Assembly: GCA_035463295.1 (NCBI GenBank)
Contig: DATHTK010000065.1
Span: 1 to 23,043 of the forward strand
Length of the DNA stretch: 23,043 nucleotides
Reading direction: 5' to 3'
Source: DATHTK01 sp035463295
GTDB taxonomy: Bacteria > Actinomycetota > Rubrobacteria > Rubrobacterales > Rubrobacteraceae
Each line of letters opens with the position of its first letter. Within the stretch, counting starts at the first letter, position 1. Below, one piece after another: positions 22,794 through 23,043 of the stretch. The notes beneath the pieces are model-generated. The model made no database searches, was not told the origin of the DNA, and saw nothing but the letters and a program-made list of their open reading frames with translations. A program made the translations under genes and the position numbers.

Positions 22794-22800
22794 CAACCCG
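22778..22800 (+). terminator. Perfect inverted repeat overlapping the micro-protein stop
   Basis: CGGGTTGCTAG-G-CTAGCAACCCG: 11-bp arms around one base, folding as a 9-bp stem with a 5-nt loop. No U-tract follows. It would terminate or attenuate transcription before the stress-protein gene, or stabilise the upstream message. Confidence 0.6.
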
Positions 22801-22848
22801 GACGTGTTGGCAGTAACAAGGCGGATACACAGAAAGGGGAGGCTACCG

Positions 22849-23043
22849 ATGAACGTATTTCCGACAACGATCCTGCTGGCCACAGACAACTCCGAGGAGG
22901 CCAATCTGGCCACCCAAACGGCGAGCGAGCTCTCGAAGAGCACCGGCTCGGAGATACACCTGGTCTACGTGCTACCGACCCCCGCGCAGCTAATAGGTCA
23001 CCACCTTCTCTCCGGCGAGGCGAGGGAATCCGCCATCGCGGGG
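22849..23043 (+). CDS. Universal stress protein (UspA family), C-terminus cut by window edge
   Basis: Sixty-five residues are visible: NVFPTTILLATDNSEEANLATQTASELSKSTGSEIHLVYVLP. The first strand with the TILLATD-(S)-EEA turn, the following amphipathic helix and the second strand HLVYVLP form the start of the USP Rossmann-like fold; the ATP-binding G-x2-G-x9-G motif would lie beyond the edge. The ATG has GGGGAGG 6 nt upstream. USP genes often sit beside transporters, where the protein can act as an ATP- or nucleotide-sensing regulator. Confidence 0.9.
   Translation, partial: MNVFPTTILLATDNSEEANLATQTASELSKSTGSEIHLVYVLPTPAQLIGHHLLSGEARESAIAG

Noticed and set aside
1..23043. CRISPR arrays, tRNA or rRNA genes, insertion sequences with terminal repeats
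   Set aside because: None seen on reading; no spaced identical repeats, cloverleaf-like sequences or transposase genes were recognised.

Overview
The window is GC-rich bacterial chromosome. Gene content and style (many GTG starts, short intergenic gaps, a mycobacterial-type DEDD-exonuclease/UvrC-like fusion, a CDP-alcohol phosphotransferase of the inositol-phosphate type, a long coiled-coil NlpC/P60 protein) point to a deep-branching actinobacterium. Rubrobacter or a relative is the best guess, inferred from recognised protein families and not from any search.

Left part (1-6049): envelope and membrane genes. A truncated SPFH/stomatin gene runs off the left edge on the minus strand. Next is a secreted NlpC/P60 endopeptidase with a very long coiled coil and a ~200-nt structured leader. 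A tightly overlapping minus-strand trio follows: AI-2E family permease, CDP-alcohol phosphatidyltransferase, and an unrecognised protein with a faint uracil-DNA-glycosylase-like look. Divergent from the trio, a near-consensus promoter drives a membrane-anchored M23-like protein that has lost its metal-binding histidines.

Middle part (about 6050-9744): an accessory stretch with loose gene packing, several small orphan proteins and a large serine recombinase that lacks its N-terminal catalytic-serine segment. It abuts the start codon of a site-2-type M50 metalloprotease, so this looks like an old integration site. The gap between the protease and the convergent sensor kinase holds a structured element resembling the 3' core of a cobalamin riboswitch, with no downstream gene in its own direction.

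Right-centre (10566-17331, minus strand): a PhoB/WalR-like two-component pair, a DEDD exonuclease-GIY-YIG fusion translationally overlapped with an unrecognised protein carrying three helix-hairpin-helix motifs (a probable DNA-repair pair), and moeA.

Right part (17352-23043): a catabolic operon of a DUF1537 four-carbon acid-sugar kinase, a PdxA2-type dehydrogenase and a LarA-like (DUF2088) racemase homologue, with 2-nt gaps between genes. It is divergent from an Nramp-related transporter that lacks the canonical metal-binding motifs, a 29-residue membrane micro-protein and a universal stress protein cut by the right edge. I infer uptake, epimerisation, phosphorylation and oxidative decarboxylation of a four-carbon sugar acid. 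The LarA-like enzyme in that context, with its unusual transporter and micro-protein, is the most interesting candidate system here.
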